The notes: generated by a model not told the origin, from the letters alone. Numbered from the stretch's first letter, positions 44,730-53,755 are shown. The stretch is DNA of 64,000 nucleotides from Streptomyces sp. AM 2-1-1 (GCF_029167645.1 NZ_CP119147.1:6404501-6468500); one strand, 5' to 3'. Numbers and translations are program-made.

Positions 44730-45956
44730 ATGGCCGAGTTCACGCTTGAGCTCAACGACGACCAGAAGCAGGTGCGCGACTGGCTCCACGGGTTCGCCGC
44801 CGAGGTGATCCGGCCGGCGGCGTCGGAGTGGGACGAGCGTGAGGAGACTCCCTGGCCCGTCATCCAGGAGGCGGCCAAGGTCGGCATCTACTCCCTCGAC
44901 TTCTACGCCCAGCAGTTCTTCGACCCGACGGGCCTCGGCATCCCGGTGGCCATGGAGGAGCTCTTCTGGGGCGACGCGGGCATCGCGCTGTCGATCGTCG
45001 GTACGGGCCTGGCGGCCGTGGGTGTCCTGGCCAACGGCACCGAGGAGCAGATCGGCACCTGGATCCCGCAGATGTACGGCGACGCGAACGACGTGAAGGT
45101 GGCCGCCTTCTGCTCGTCCGAACCGGACGCCGGCTCCGACGTCGCCTCGATGCGTACCCGCGCCGTCTACGACGCGGCCAAGGACGAGTGGGTGCTCAAC
45201 GGCACCAAGACCTGGGCGACCAACGGCGGCATCGCCAACGTCCACGTCGTGGTGGCCGTCGTGGACGCCGAACTCGGTAGCAAGGGGCACGCCTCGTTCA
45301 TCGTACCGCCGGCCACCCCGGGCCTCTCCCAGGGGCAGAAGTTCAAGAAGCACGGCATCCGCGCCTCGCACACCGCCGAGGTGGTCCTGGAGGACGTCCG
45401 CGTCCCCGGCCACTGCCTGCTCGGCGGCAAGGAGAAGCTCGACGAGCGCCTCGCCCGCGCGCGCGAGCGGGCGAAGTCGGGGGGTGAGCGGGTCAAGAAC
45501 GCCGCCATGGCCACCTTCGAAGCGTCCCGCCCGGCCGTCGGCGCGATGGCGGTCGGCACCGCCCGTGCCGCCTACGAGGTCGCCCTCGACTACGCGAAGA
45601 CGCGCACCCAGTTCGGCCGCCCGATCATCGACAACCAGGGCGTCGCCTTCCAGCTCGCCGACATGCGCACCCAGATCGACGCGGCCCGGCTGCTCGTCTG
45701 GCGCGCCTCCTGGATGGCCTCCGCCAACAAGCCGTTCACCTCGGCCGAGGGCTCGATGTCGAAGCTGTACGCCAGCGAGACCGCGAAGAAGGTCACCGCC
45801 CAGGCCGTCCAGATCCTCGGCGGAAACGGCTTCACCCGCGAGTACCCGGTGGAGCGCATGCACCGCGACGCGGCGATCTACACCATCTTCGAAGGCACCA
45901 GCGAGATCCAGCGCCTGGTGATCGCCCGCACCCTCTCCGGCATGCCGATCCGCTGA
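44730..45956 (+). CDS. Acyl-CoA dehydrogenase
   Basis: 408 aa from ATG 44730, preceded by GGAGGGG. Flavoprotein with the ACAD pattern: VKVAAFCSSEPDAGSDVASM, ILGGNGFTREYPVERMHRDAAIYTIFEGTSEIQRLV, where the C-terminal EGTSEIQ is conserved. It oxidises acyl-CoA to 2-enoyl-CoA with FAD, passing electrons to ETF. Chain length is not indicated. It lies next to and is probably regulated by the divergent TetR gene. Confidence 0.95.
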   Translation: MAEFTLELNDDQKQVRDWLHGFAAEVIRPAASEWDEREETPWPVIQEAAKVGIYSLDFYAQQFFDPTGLGIPVAMEELFWGDAGIALSIVGTGLAAVGVLANGTEEQIGTWIPQMYGDANDVKVAAFCSSEPDAGSDVASMRTRAVYDAAKDEWVLNGTKTWATNGGIANVHVVVAVVDAELGSKGHASFIVPPATPGLSQGQKFKKHGIRASHTAEVVLEDVRVPGHCLLGGKEKLDERLARARERAKSGGERVKNAAMATFEASRPAVGAMAVGTARAAYEVALDYAKTRTQFGRPIIDNQGVAFQLADMRTQIDAARLLVWRASWMASANKPFTSAEGSMSKLYASETAKKVTAQAVQILGGNGFTREYPVERMHRDAAIYTIFEGTSEIQRLVIARTLSGMPIR

Positions 45957-46014
45957 GACGCCGAGGGCGGCCGGGGCGCGCGGGAGTGACCCGTGCGCCC
46001 CGGCCGAGGGCGTC
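45957..46014. terminator. Bidirectional terminator between ACAD and gpx genes
   Basis: GGCCGGGGCGC (45969-45979) pairs with GCGCCCCGGCC (45995-46005), and outer arms GACGCC/GGCGTC pair across a small internal loop. It lies between convergent genes and overlaps the stop codon of the downstream minus-strand gene. Confidence 0.65.
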
Positions 46015-46501
46015 AGGCGGGCAACTGCGCCTCGATGGCGGCCACGACCTCCGGAGCCTCCGGCTCGGTGCGCGGGCGGATGCGGGCGACCGGCTCACCG
46101 GCGGGGGAGATGAGGAACTTCTCGAAGTTCCACTGGACGTCGCCGGCCTCGCCCTCGGCGTCCGCGACCTTCGTCAGCTCCGCGTAGAGCGGGTGCCGGC
46201 CGTCGCCGTTCACGTCCACCTTCTCCAGCAGCGGGAAGCTGACCCCGTACGTCGTCGAGCAGAAGGACTGGATCTCCTCGGCGGTGCCCGGCTCCTGCCC
46301 GGCGAACTGGTTGCACGGCACGCCCAGGACGGTGAAGCCCCGCTCGCCGTAGGTGTTCTGCAGGCGCTCCAGGCCCTCGTACTGGGGCGTGAGACCGCAC
46401 TTGGACGCGACGTTCACCAGCAGCACCGCCTTGCCGCTCCAGGCGCCGAGCGTCGTCGGTTCGCCGGTCAGGGTGTGCAGGGGGATGTCGTGCAGCGTCA
46501 T
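46013..46501 (-). CDS. Glutathione peroxidase family protein
   Basis: 162 aa from ATG 46501, with GAGGAG upstream. Thiol-peroxidase motifs: VNVASKCGLTPQYEGL with the peroxidatic Cys (not selenocysteine), VLGVPCNQFAGQEPG and WNFEKFLI. As in most bacterial Gpx proteins, the reductant is probably thioredoxin, because Streptomyces lack glutathione. It protects against hydrogen peroxide and lipid peroxides. It is encoded after a GNAT gene on the same strand with a 34-bp gap. Confidence 0.93.
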   Translation of the reverse strand: MTLHDIPLHTLTGEPTTLGAWSGKAVLLVNVASKCGLTPQYEGLERLQNTYGERGFTVLGVPCNQFAGQEPGTAEEIQSFCSTTYGVSFPLLEKVDVNGDGRHPLYAELTKVADAEGEAGDVQWNFEKFLISPAGEPVARIRPRTEPEAPEVVAAIEAQLPA

Positions 46502-46535
46502 CGGTAACTCCTCGCTCAAGGAAGTGGCGCCCCGG

Positions 46536-47096
46536 TCAGGAGGCGTCACCCCCCATTGTGGCCCCGGGGTTCGCCGGCCCGTCGAGCGCCTTGTGGTAGA
46601 AGGTGGTGGCCCGCAGGACGCCCGCCGGATCGCGCGCGTACCCGGGTACCGAGCCGCACTCCGTCCAGCCCGCCGCCCGGTAGAGCCGCTCGGCCGCGCT
46701 GCCGGTCTCGGTGTCCAGCACCAGCAGCGTGAGACCCTCCGCGGCCGCCCACTTCTCGGCGGCCGCCAGCAGGGCCCGGCCCAGACCGCGCCCCCGGCCG
46801 GACGGACGGACCATCAGCTTCGCGACTTCGGCGCGGTGGCGGGCGTTCGGCAGCGGTGCGGGCACGAGGCTGATCGTGCCGGCCACGCGTTCGCCGTCCC
46901 GGGCCAGCCACACCCGCAACGCGCCCGCGTCCACGGCCGCCGCGCGCCCGCGCCACCAGTCGGCCGCCACGTCGCGGTCGAGCGGCGCGAGGAAGCCGAC
47001 CGAGGCGCCGCCGTCCACGGTGTCCACCAGCAGGGCGGCCAGTTCATCGGCGTACGTGACGAGTTCGGGGCCGGAGACGGGGACGATCTCGGTCAT
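46536..47096 (-). CDS. GNAT family N-acetyltransferase
   Basis: 186 aa from ATG 47096 (MTEIVPVSGPELVTYA). GNAT fold: VAGTISLVPAPLPNARHRAEVAKLMV, RPSGRGRGLGRALLAAAEKWA (acetyl-CoA loop), LLVLDTETGSAAERLYRAAGWTECG. The N-terminal DLAALLVDTVDGGASVGFLAPLD-like region is typical of the ArsN2/elongator-type members. The substrate is unknown. It follows the XRE-cupin gene by 14 bp on the same strand, and the gpx gene follows it; the three may be one operon, suggesting a small stress or resistance unit (inference). Confidence 0.9.
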   Translation of the reverse strand: MTEIVPVSGPELVTYADELAALLVDTVDGGASVGFLAPLDRDVAADWWRGRAAAVDAGALRVWLARDGERVAGTISLVPAPLPNARHRAEVAKLMVRPSGRGRGLGRALLAAAEKWAAAEGLTLLVLDTETGSAAERLYRAAGWTECGSVPGYARDPAGVLRATTFYHKALDGPANPGATMGGDAS

Positions 47097-47110
47097 GGGC
47101 GGGGTTCCTT

Positions 47111-47698
47111 TCACGGCATCACGATCATCAGGACGTAGCGGACGCGCTCCGGTCCGGGGCAGTGGAAACAGGAGGGACCGCGCAGCCGGAACCGCAGGCA
47201 GTCGCCCGGGCCCAGGGTGTGCGTGGTCCCCCCGACGGTGATCCGGACCGAACCTTCCCGTACCCACACGTGCTGTTCCATGCCCGGAACCGGGGGTTCC
47301 TCGTAGGCGATCTCCGCGCCCGGGTCGAGGGTGGCCTCGACGACTTCGGCGCGCAGCCCGGGGTGCGGCGGCGACACCGATCTGCGGGTGAAGCCCACGG
47401 AGGCGTCGTACCAGACCTGCTGCGACCCGGCGGGCACGAGGAGGGGCGGCTCCGCCTCGATCTCGGTCAGAAGGCGTGACATGGTCCGTCCGTAGGCCGT
47501 GCACAGCCGGCCGAGCGAGGCTGCGGTCGGGCTCAGCTCGCCCCGTTCCACCCGCGACAGGGTGGACCTGCTCAGGCCGGTCAGGCCGGAGAGCTCGTCC
47601 AGGGACCAGCCGCGCTCGGCGCGGAGCCCCGCGAGCCGGGCGGCCAGTCGGCTGTCGGCGGTCTCCGCCTCCTCGTCCTCTCTCATATCTGGGATCAT
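47111..47698 (-). CDS. XRE regulator with cupin sensor domain
   Basis: 195 aa from ATG 47698 (MIPDMREDEEAETADSR); ATG 47686 is an alternative. The helix-turn-helix is RLAARLAGLRAERGWSLDELSGLTGLSRSTLSRVERGELSPTAASL. The C-terminal cupin barrel contains VVEATLDPGAEIAYE, HVWVREGSVRITVGGTTHTLGPGDCLRF and SCFHCPG. Such HTH-cupin regulators sense small ligands and often repress an adjacent acetyltransferase, which follows 14 bp downstream here. An exact GGGAT-CAT-ATCCC palindrome covers its start codon, consistent with autoregulation. Confidence 0.92.
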   Translation of the reverse strand: MIPDMREDEEAETADSRLAARLAGLRAERGWSLDELSGLTGLSRSTLSRVERGELSPTAASLGRLCTAYGRTMSRLLTEIEAEPPLLVPAGSQQVWYDASVGFTRRSVSPPHPGLRAEVVEATLDPGAEIAYEEPPVPGMEQHVWVREGSVRITVGGTTHTLGPGDCLRFRLRGPSCFHCPGPERVRYVLMIVMP

Positions 47699-47703
47699 AT
47701 CCC
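47691..47703. promoter_or_regulatory. Palindrome over start codon of XRE-cupin gene
   Basis: GGGAT-CAT-ATCCC, 5-bp perfect arms, with the start codon (CAT on + strand) as the centre. If ATG 47698 is the start this would be an operator covering translation and transcription start; the message may be leaderless. Confidence 0.5.
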
Positions 47704-47851
47704 GCGCGCGGGACGCCTCAGCCCCGGATCCCGACAGCCGCCCGGCGTCCGTGTGCCGATCGGGTGGGGGCGTGCCAGGCTGGATGTAAAGAATCCGTAG
47801 GGCCCGCCGCTCGGGCCGCTCAGGGGCTTCGGTACGTCAAGGAGGCCGGCC

Positions 47852-48259
47852 ATGGCCAGAAGCACCCGGCAGACGACCGCGTTCCAGTCCGGAGGGACCG
47901 CGTTCGCGGGCGTTCTGATGATCTTCGGTGGCGTGATGGCCCTCTTCGAGGGCCTCTCCGCCATCGCCGAGGACGACGTGTTCGTCACCACCCGCAACTA
48001 CATCTTCCAGTGGGACCTCACGGGCTGGGGCTGGGTCCACCTCATCCTCGGCATCGTCCTCATCCTCGCCGGATGCGCGCTGTTCACCGGCGCGTTGTGG
48101 GCCCGGGTCGTCGGTGTGGTGCTGGCAGGTCTGGGCGCGGTCGCCAACTTCCTCTGGCTGCCGTACTACCCGTTCTGGTCGATCATCCTGATCGCCATCA
48201 ACGTCTTCATCATCTGGGCCCTGTGCGCCCGTCCGGACCATCACCGGGCCACCACCTGA
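47852..48259 (+). CDS. DUF7144-like membrane protein
   Basis: 135 aa from ATG 47852, preceded by AAGGAGG. Four membrane helices: AFAGVLMIFGGVMALFEGLS, WVHLILGIVLILAGCALF, RVVGVVLAGLGAVANFLW and WSIILIAINVFIIWALC. The pattern of a GGVMALFEG motif, a WGWVHLILG loop and a YPFWSI segment identifies the DUF7144 family of actinobacterial membrane proteins. Function unknown. It stands alone and ends at an exceptionally long hairpin. Confidence 0.85.
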   Translation: MARSTRQTTAFQSGGTAFAGVLMIFGGVMALFEGLSAIAEDDVFVTTRNYIFQWDLTGWGWVHLILGIVLILAGCALFTGALWARVVGVVLAGLGAVANFLWLPYYPFWSIILIAINVFIIWALCARPDHHRATT

Positions 48260-48263
48260 GCCG

Positions 48264-48328
48264 GCCGTCACGCGGAGCGCGTCCCACCGGGCCGTCGGGG
48301 CCCGGTGGGACGTGCTCCGCGTGACGGC
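48264..48328. terminator. 30-bp stem hairpin terminator
   Basis: The two arms (48264-48293 and 48299-48328) pair over 30 bp with a single G-T wobble and a 5-nt loop. It starts 5 nt after the stop of the DUF7144 gene (48259), and the convergent DUF389 gene ends at 48513. Among the longest stems in the window; probably a bidirectional terminator. Confidence 0.9.
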
Positions 48329-48512
48329 GCCGGGGAACGGAACGGCTCACCGGGCTCCTCAGGCGCTTCCTGACGGCGGCGCCGGGGCGTGGCGGGCTCT
48401 CCTGGCTCCCCCGGAGCACGAGGCGCTGGAGCCTCCCCACCGATGATCCCCGGGGATCCCCGGAACCGTCGGACCCGGCACGTCCGAGGCGGCCGCAATT
48501 GCGTACGTGCCC

Positions 48513-49469
48513 TCAGGCGGCCCCGTCCGGGCCGCCCCGCCGCCGGGCGACCCGCCTCCAGATCGCCCGCTGGCATCGCAGGGACCCCGTCCCGACGAGG
48601 ATCAGCACCACGACGTTCACCAGGAGCTGCACCAGTGAGCCCCACGCCTCCTGCCAGCTGGTGAAGGCGACGGAGACCGCGACGGCGGCGGCCGCCGGAA
48701 TGGTGGTGACCGAGATGAACACCCCCAGCAACGCGCTCGTCCGCGCCTCGGTGAGCGAGACGATGCCGACGACCCCCGCCAGCGTCGCCACTGCCACGGA
48801 GAAGAAGTTGGGCGTGTTGATCAGGTCGGACACCGGACGCAGCCCCGCGTCGAACGCGGCCGACTGGAGGCCGAAAGCCCGGATGAGCAGGCTGAAGAGG
48901 AAGGTGACCACCACCGCCAGCAGCATGCCGCCGCCCAGCGCCCGCAGCCCGCGCCGGACGGTGGGTCGGTCGCGCCGGTCGATACCCAGGGCGACGCTGA
49001 CGATCGCCCCGTACTCGGGACCGACGACCATGGCCGCCACGATCAGGATCTGCGAATTGGTGACGATGCCGACCGAGCCGATCAGCCCGGCGACGACCAG
49101 GTAGAGGTAGAAGCTCGGCGGATACCGGCCCTCCGACCGGATGCGCGCCTCGACCTGCTCCCACACGGGCGCCACGGCGAGCAGCCCGGACTCCTGCCGT
49201 CCGTCCTCCTCGGCCCGCCCGAAGAACGCCATGTCCACCGGCTCGACGACGAGGGAGCCGCGCTCGTCGAGGCGGGCGTCCCGCAGTCCTCGGATCACCT
49301 CGTTGGCCCCGCGCGTCAGCACGTCGCAGGCGATCGCGTCGCCGTCCGGATTCCGGGCGGCGCCGGGCTGCACGATCAGGTTGAGCACACAGGGATCGGC
49401 GCCGAGCAGCTCCACGACCCGGTCGGTCAGATCGGGCGGGCTCACCGCGCGGACGTGGATCATGTCCAT
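48513..49469 (-). CDS. DUF389 family membrane protein
   Basis: 318 aa from ATG 49469 (MDMIHVRAVSPPDLTDRVVELL), preceded by no clear ribosome-binding site. The N-terminal soluble part (about 1-125) is an ACT-like domain, and six or so membrane helices follow (FYLYLVVAGLIGSVGIVTNSQILIVAAMVVGPEYG, ALGGGMLLAVVVTFLFSLLI, LLGVFISVTTIPAAAAVAV, SLVQLLVNVVVLILVGTGSL). DUF389 (TIGR00341) function is unknown. Single gene divergent from DUF6011. Confidence 0.85.
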   Translation of the reverse strand: MDMIHVRAVSPPDLTDRVVELLGADPCVLNLIVQPGAARNPDGDAIACDVLTRGANEVIRGLRDARLDERGSLVVEPVDMAFFGRAEEDGRQESGLLAVAPVWEQVEARIRSEGRYPPSFYLYLVVAGLIGSVGIVTNSQILIVAAMVVGPEYGAIVSVALGIDRRDRPTVRRGLRALGGGMLLAVVVTFLFSLLIRAFGLQSAAFDAGLRPVSDLINTPNFFSVAVATLAGVVGIVSLTEARTSALLGVFISVTTIPAAAAVAVSVAFTSWQEAWGSLVQLLVNVVVLILVGTGSLRCQRAIWRRVARRRGGPDGAA

Positions 49470-49621
49470 CGGCACCGGCCTCCACGTCGTCGCCCCGTTG
49501 CCCGCAGTACCTCCCAGTAAGGCCGCACGGAGCGCAGTCGGCAATCCGGCCTCCGTCCGTACGGTCACGGCCGGGGGCGTTGCCACCGCCGGGTGTGGGC
49601 GCCTGCTGGAAGACTCGTCCC

Positions 49622-49867
49622 ATGGAGATCCCCGAGCTTTTTCCCGGAGCACTCCGCGCACCGGTCGCCGGCGGCGAAGACGCCGGCCGGGAAGACGGTC
49701 CGCCGCTCCCTCTCGTCCGCTGCCGCCTCTGCGGCCGCCCGCTCACCGGCACCGGATCCCGCCGCAGCGGCCTGGGCCCCACCTGCGACGCCAAGCTCCA
49801 TCCCGCGCCGCCCGACACGCGCGCCCGCCGCCGGGAAGCCGACCAGGAGCCGCTGCCGGGACTGTGA
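49622..49867 (+). CDS. DUF6011 small zinc-ribbon-like protein
   Basis: 81 aa from ATG 49622 (MEIPELFPGALRAP). The C-terminal half has CRLCGRPLTGTGSRRSGLGPTCDAKL, a C-x2-C ... C pattern typical of DUF6011, probably zinc-binding with a fourth ligand outside the visible pattern. The rest is low complexity. Function unknown. A perfect GC-rich stem at 50174-50195 lies further downstream. Confidence 0.75.
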   Translation: MEIPELFPGALRAPVAGGEDAGREDGPPLPLVRCRLCGRPLTGTGSRRSGLGPTCDAKLHPAPPDTRARRREADQEPLPGL

Positions 49868-50319
49868 GCCGTGCCGGGGGCGAGGTGCCGCGGCGGGGCC
49901 CGCCCGTCGACCGAAGCAGGAGGTACGCGGGGCGGCGTCGCCCGCAGCCTCGGGCCACGGACTCCGGAATGGGCGGTGCGGACCACCCCTTCGGCCACCG
50001 CCGCACCCACGCGAGGGCCGCGTTCACCGAGGACCGGGGGCTGCGGCGGAGGCCCGGCCGGCGCGGGCCCTGGAGATCGCCGGGCTGCCGCGCTGAAGGG
50101 CGCCACCACCGGGGCGACGACGCGGGGAACATCGCCGCGCCGGTCCTGGACACGGCCGGGCGCGGAGGACGGCCGCGGGTCCCCTGAGACCCGCGCCCCC
50201 GTAGCCCGTGGGCGGGGGACCGGCCTCGGACCGTGGAGCCCGGAGCCCGGAGCCCGGAACCCGCCTCCCGCGGCCCGTACGCCCCGCCCGCTCCTGCCCG
50301 GTCGGGACCGGTGCGGCCG
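49868..50319. other. Intergenic with hairpin, no confident gene
   Basis: 452 bp. A frame at 49969-50187 (72 codons) has genome-like third-position bias and ends within an 8-bp stem hairpin (50174-50195, CGCGGGTC/GACCCGCG), so a small gene there is possible, but the product has no recognisable domain. A GGAGCCC triplet repeat occurs at 50235-50255. Confidence 0.4.
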
Positions 50320-51192
50320 TTACGCCCCCAGCTTCCGGAAGAGCCCTTCCTGCACGACGGAGACCAGCAGGTTGCCCTCCCGGTCGTAGATCCGCCCGCG
50401 CGCCAGGCCCCGGCCGCCCGTGGCGATCGGGGACTCCTGGTCGTAGAGGAACCACTCGTCGGCCCGGAAGGGGCGGTGGAACCACATGGCGTGGTCCAGG
50501 GAGGCCATGTCGAAGCCGCGCGGGCCCCAGAGCGGCTCCACCGGGATGCGGACGGCGTCCAGCAGCGTCATGTCGCTGGCGTAGGTCAGCGCGCAGGTGT
50601 GCACCAGCGGGTCGTCGCCGAGCGGGCCGACCGCGCGCATCCACACCGCGCTGCGCGGCTCCGCCTCGGCGATCTCCTCGCGGGTCCAGCGCAGCCGGTC
50701 CACGTACCGGATGTCGAAGGGCTGGCGCCGGGCCATCCGCTCCAGGGCCTCGGGCAGCCCGCCCAGGTACTCGCGCACCTCGTCGGCGACCGCGGGCAGC
50801 TCCTCGGGATCCGGCACGATCCGGGCGGGCGGCAGCTGGTGCTCGAAGGCCGCTTCCTCGGGCCGGTGGAAGGAGGCCGTCAGGTTGAAGATCGTCCGGC
50901 CCTCCTGCACCGCCGTGACCCGCCGGGTGGTGAAGGAACGGCCGTCGCGCACCCGCTCGACCTGGTACACGATCGGCACCCCGGGGCGGCCCGGGCGCAG
51001 GAAGTAGGCGTGCAGCGAGTGCACCGGCCGGTCCCCGTCGGTGGTCCGGCCCGCCGCGACCAGTGCCTGGCCCGCGACCTGACCGCCGAAGACCCGCTGG
51101 AGGGACTCCTCGGGGCTCCGGCCGCGGAAGATGTTGACCTCGATCCGTTCCAGGTCGAGGAGACCGACCAGGAGCTCGGCGGGGTTCGTCAT
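50320..51192 (-). CDS. tesB: Acyl-CoA thioesterase II
   Basis: 290 aa from ATG 51192 (MTNPAELLVGLLDLERIE). A double hot-dog fold: RVFGGQVAGQALVAAGRTT, VHSLHAYFLRPGRPGVPIVY, SFHRPEEA, then the second copy with TYASDMTLLDAV, SLDHAMWFHRPFRADEW and GRIYDREGNLLVSVVQEGLFR. The catalytic Asp/Gln/Thr set lies in the second half (DHAMWFH, VVQEG). It hydrolyses medium- to long-chain acyl-CoA to free fatty acid and CoA. It is 50 bp downstream of the helicase gene on the same strand. Confidence 0.95.
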   Translation of the reverse strand: MTNPAELLVGLLDLERIEVNIFRGRSPEESLQRVFGGQVAGQALVAAGRTTDGDRPVHSLHAYFLRPGRPGVPIVYQVERVRDGRSFTTRRVTAVQEGRTIFNLTASFHRPEEAAFEHQLPPARIVPDPEELPAVADEVREYLGGLPEALERMARRQPFDIRYVDRLRWTREEIAEAEPRSAVWMRAVGPLGDDPLVHTCALTYASDMTLLDAVRIPVEPLWGPRGFDMASLDHAMWFHRPFRADEWFLYDQESPIATGGRGLARGRIYDREGNLLVSVVQEGLFRKLGA

Positions 51193-51241
51193 GCGCTTCT
51201 TCTCCACTCTCGCGCCCCGGGCGTCGCCGTCGCGGCCGGGC

Positions 51242-53755
51242 TCACAGCTGACCCACGTCGGTGACGCGCACGACCGCACGGCCTTCTTCGTCGGAAGCCG
51301 CGAGATCCACCTCGGCGCGGATGCCCCAGTCGTGGTCACCGTTCGGGTCGGCGAAAGCCTGCCACACCCGCCACACCCCGTGCGCCGGGTCCTCCTCGAT
51401 CTTCAGCAGTTTGGGTCCGCGCGCGTCGGGACCCGTACCCAGCTCGTCGAAGGCGTCCCAGTAGGCGTCCATCGCCTCGCCCCAGGCGTCCTCGTCCCAG
51501 CCGGACTCCGCGTCCAGCTCGCCGAGATCGCGGACCCGGTCCAGCGCGGCCAGCTCGACCCGGCGGAACATCGCGTTGCGCACCAGCACCCGGAAGGCGC
51601 GGGCGTTCGCGGTGACCGGCTTGACCTCGTCGGCCTTCTCCTGGGCCTGCTCGGCGGTCTCCACCTCCGGGTTGGCGAGCTGCTCCCACTCGTCCAGCAG
51701 ACTGGAGTCCACCTGGCGCACCATCTCGCCCAGCCAGGCGATCAGGTCCTGCAGGTCCTCGGACTTGAGGTCGTCCGGGATCGTGTGTTCCAGCGCCTTG
51801 TACGCGCTCGCGAGGTACCGCAGCACGATGCCCTCGGTGCGGGCCAGCTCGTAGTTCGAGGTGAACTCCGTGAAGGTCATGGCCCGTTCGTACATGTCGC
51901 GGATGACCGACTTCGGCGACACCGGGTGGTCCCCGACCCACGGGTGGCTCTTGCGGTACACGTCGTAGGCGTGCCAGAGCAGCTCGCCCAGCGGCTTCGG
52001 GTACGTGACCTCTTGGAGCCGCTCCATGCGCTCCTCGTACTCGACGCCGTCCGCCTTCATCTGCCCGACCGCCTCGCCGCGCGCCTTGTTCTGCTGGGCG
52101 GCGAGGATCTGCCGGGGGTCGTCCAGTGTCGACTCGACGACGGAGACCATGTCCAGTGCGTACGACGGCGATTCGGCGTCCAGCAGGTCGAACGCGGCGA
52201 GCGCGAACGTCGACAGCGGCTGGTTCAGCGCGAAGTCCTGCTGGAGGTCGACCGTCAGCCGGACGATCCGGCCCTCGGCGTCCGGCTGGGCCAGCTGCTC
52301 CACCACGCCGCCGTCGAGCAGCGAACGGTAGATGGCGATGGCCCGCCGGATGTGCCGCAACTGGGCCTTGCGCGGCTCGTGGTTGTCCTCCAGCAGGTGG
52401 CGCATCGCGAGGAAGGCGTTGCCGGGGCGGGCGATGACCGACAGCAGCATGGTGTGGGTGACCCGGAACCGCGAGGTGAGCGGCTCCGGATCGGACTGGA
52501 TCAGCTTGTCGAAGGTCGTCTCCGACCAGGCCACGAAGCCCTCAGGGGCCTTCTTGCGGACGACCTTGCGCTTCTTCTTCGGGTCGTCGCCCGCCTTCTT
52601 GACGTTCTTCTCGTTCTCGATGACGTGCTCGGGCGCCTGCGCGACGACGAAACCGGCCGTGTCGAAGCCGGCCCGCCCGGCCCGCCCCGCGATCTGGTGG
52701 AACTCCCGCGCCCGCAGCGTCCGCACCCGGGTGCCGTCGTACTTGGTGAGCGCGGTGAACAGCACCGTACGGATGGGGACGTTGACCCCGACGCCGAGCG
52801 TGTCCGTCCCGCAGATCACCTTCAGCAGACCCGCCTGCGCGAGCTTCTCCACCAGGCGGCGGTACTTGGGCAGCATGCCGGCGTGGTGGACCCCGATGCC
52901 GTGGCGTACGTACCGGGAGAGGTTCTGGCCGAACTTGGTGGTGAAGCGGAAGTTGCCGATCAGGTCGGCGATCTTCTCCTTCTCCTCCTTGCTGCACATG
53001 TTGATGCTCATCAGCGACTGCGCCCGCTCCACGGCGGCGGCCTGCGTGAAGTGCACGATGTAGACGGGGGACTGCCGGGTGTCCAGCAGCTCGGTGAGCG
53101 TCTCCGTGATCGGCGTGAGGCGGTACTCGTAGCTGAGCGGTACCGGACGGGTCGCCGAGCGCACCACCGTGGTCGGCCGGCCGGTGCGCCGGGTGAGGTC
53201 CTTCTCGAACATCGCGACGTCGCCGAGGGTCGCCGACATCAGGACGAACTGCGCCTGCGGCAGCTCCAGCAGCGGGATCTGCCAGGCCCAGCCGCGGTCG
53301 GCCTCCGCGTAGAAGTGGAACTCGTCCATCACGACCTGGCCGATGTCGGCGTACTTGCCGTCGCGCAGCGCGATCGAGGCCAGCACCTCCGCGGTGCAGC
53401 AGATGACCGGCGCGTCGGCGTTGACCGAGGCGTCGCCCGTCAGCATCCCGACGTTCTCCGTGCCGAAGAGCTTGCACAGGTCGAAGAACTTCTCCGAGAC
53501 CAGGGCCTTGATGGGAGCGGTGTAGAAGGTGACCTTGTCCTGTGCCAGCGCCGCGAAGTGCGCACCCGCCGCGACGAGGCTCTTGCCCGAGCCGGTGGGC
53601 GTCGACAGGATGACGTTCGCCCCCGAGACCACCTCGATCAGCGCCTCCTCCTGAGCGGGGTAGAGGACGATGCCCTGACTCTCGGTCCACGAGGAGAAAG
53701 CCTCGTAGAGGGCGTCCGGGTCGGCGGTCGGGGGCAGCTGATCGATAAGGGTCAC
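51242..53755 (-). CDS. DEAD/DEAH superfamily 2 RNA helicase with DUF3516
   Basis: 837 aa from GTG 53755, chosen because earlier sequence lacks helicase similarity and GGGGGC precedes it. SF2 motifs in order: TPTGSGKSLVA (I), YTAPIKALVSEKF (Ia), GDASVNADAPVICCTAEVL (Ib), VMDEFHFYAEADRGW (II, DEFH), LMSATLGD (III), HHAGMLPKYRRLVEKLAQAGLLKVICGTDTLGVGVNVP (IV/V), QIAGRAGRAGFD (VI). A Lys-rich insert (DDPKKKRKVVRKKA) and a long DUF3516 C-terminus follow. It resembles the Ski2/Mtr4-like bacterial helicases and probably acts in RNA turnover. Possible operon with tesB. Confidence 0.93.
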   Translation of the reverse strand: MTLIDQLPPTADPDALYEAFSSWTESQGIVLYPAQEEALIEVVSGANVILSTPTGSGKSLVAAGAHFAALAQDKVTFYTAPIKALVSEKFFDLCKLFGTENVGMLTGDASVNADAPVICCTAEVLASIALRDGKYADIGQVVMDEFHFYAEADRGWAWQIPLLELPQAQFVLMSATLGDVAMFEKDLTRRTGRPTTVVRSATRPVPLSYEYRLTPITETLTELLDTRQSPVYIVHFTQAAAVERAQSLMSINMCSKEEKEKIADLIGNFRFTTKFGQNLSRYVRHGIGVHHAGMLPKYRRLVEKLAQAGLLKVICGTDTLGVGVNVPIRTVLFTALTKYDGTRVRTLRAREFHQIAGRAGRAGFDTAGFVVAQAPEHVIENEKNVKKAGDDPKKKRKVVRKKAPEGFVAWSETTFDKLIQSDPEPLTSRFRVTHTMLLSVIARPGNAFLAMRHLLEDNHEPRKAQLRHIRRAIAIYRSLLDGGVVEQLAQPDAEGRIVRLTVDLQQDFALNQPLSTFALAAFDLLDAESPSYALDMVSVVESTLDDPRQILAAQQNKARGEAVGQMKADGVEYEERMERLQEVTYPKPLGELLWHAYDVYRKSHPWVGDHPVSPKSVIRDMYERAMTFTEFTSNYELARTEGIVLRYLASAYKALEHTIPDDLKSEDLQDLIAWLGEMVRQVDSSLLDEWEQLANPEVETAEQAQEKADEVKPVTANARAFRVLVRNAMFRRVELAALDRVRDLGELDAESGWDEDAWGEAMDAYWDAFDELGTGPDARGPKLLKIEEDPAHGVWRVWQAFADPNGDHDWGIRAEVDLAASDEEGRAVVRVTDVGQL

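Noticed and set aside
49969..50187. Small 72-aa frame after DUF6011 ending in a hairpin
   Set aside because: Codon bias is acceptable, but there is no recognisable domain, weak start signal and Arg-rich composition; left as possible only.
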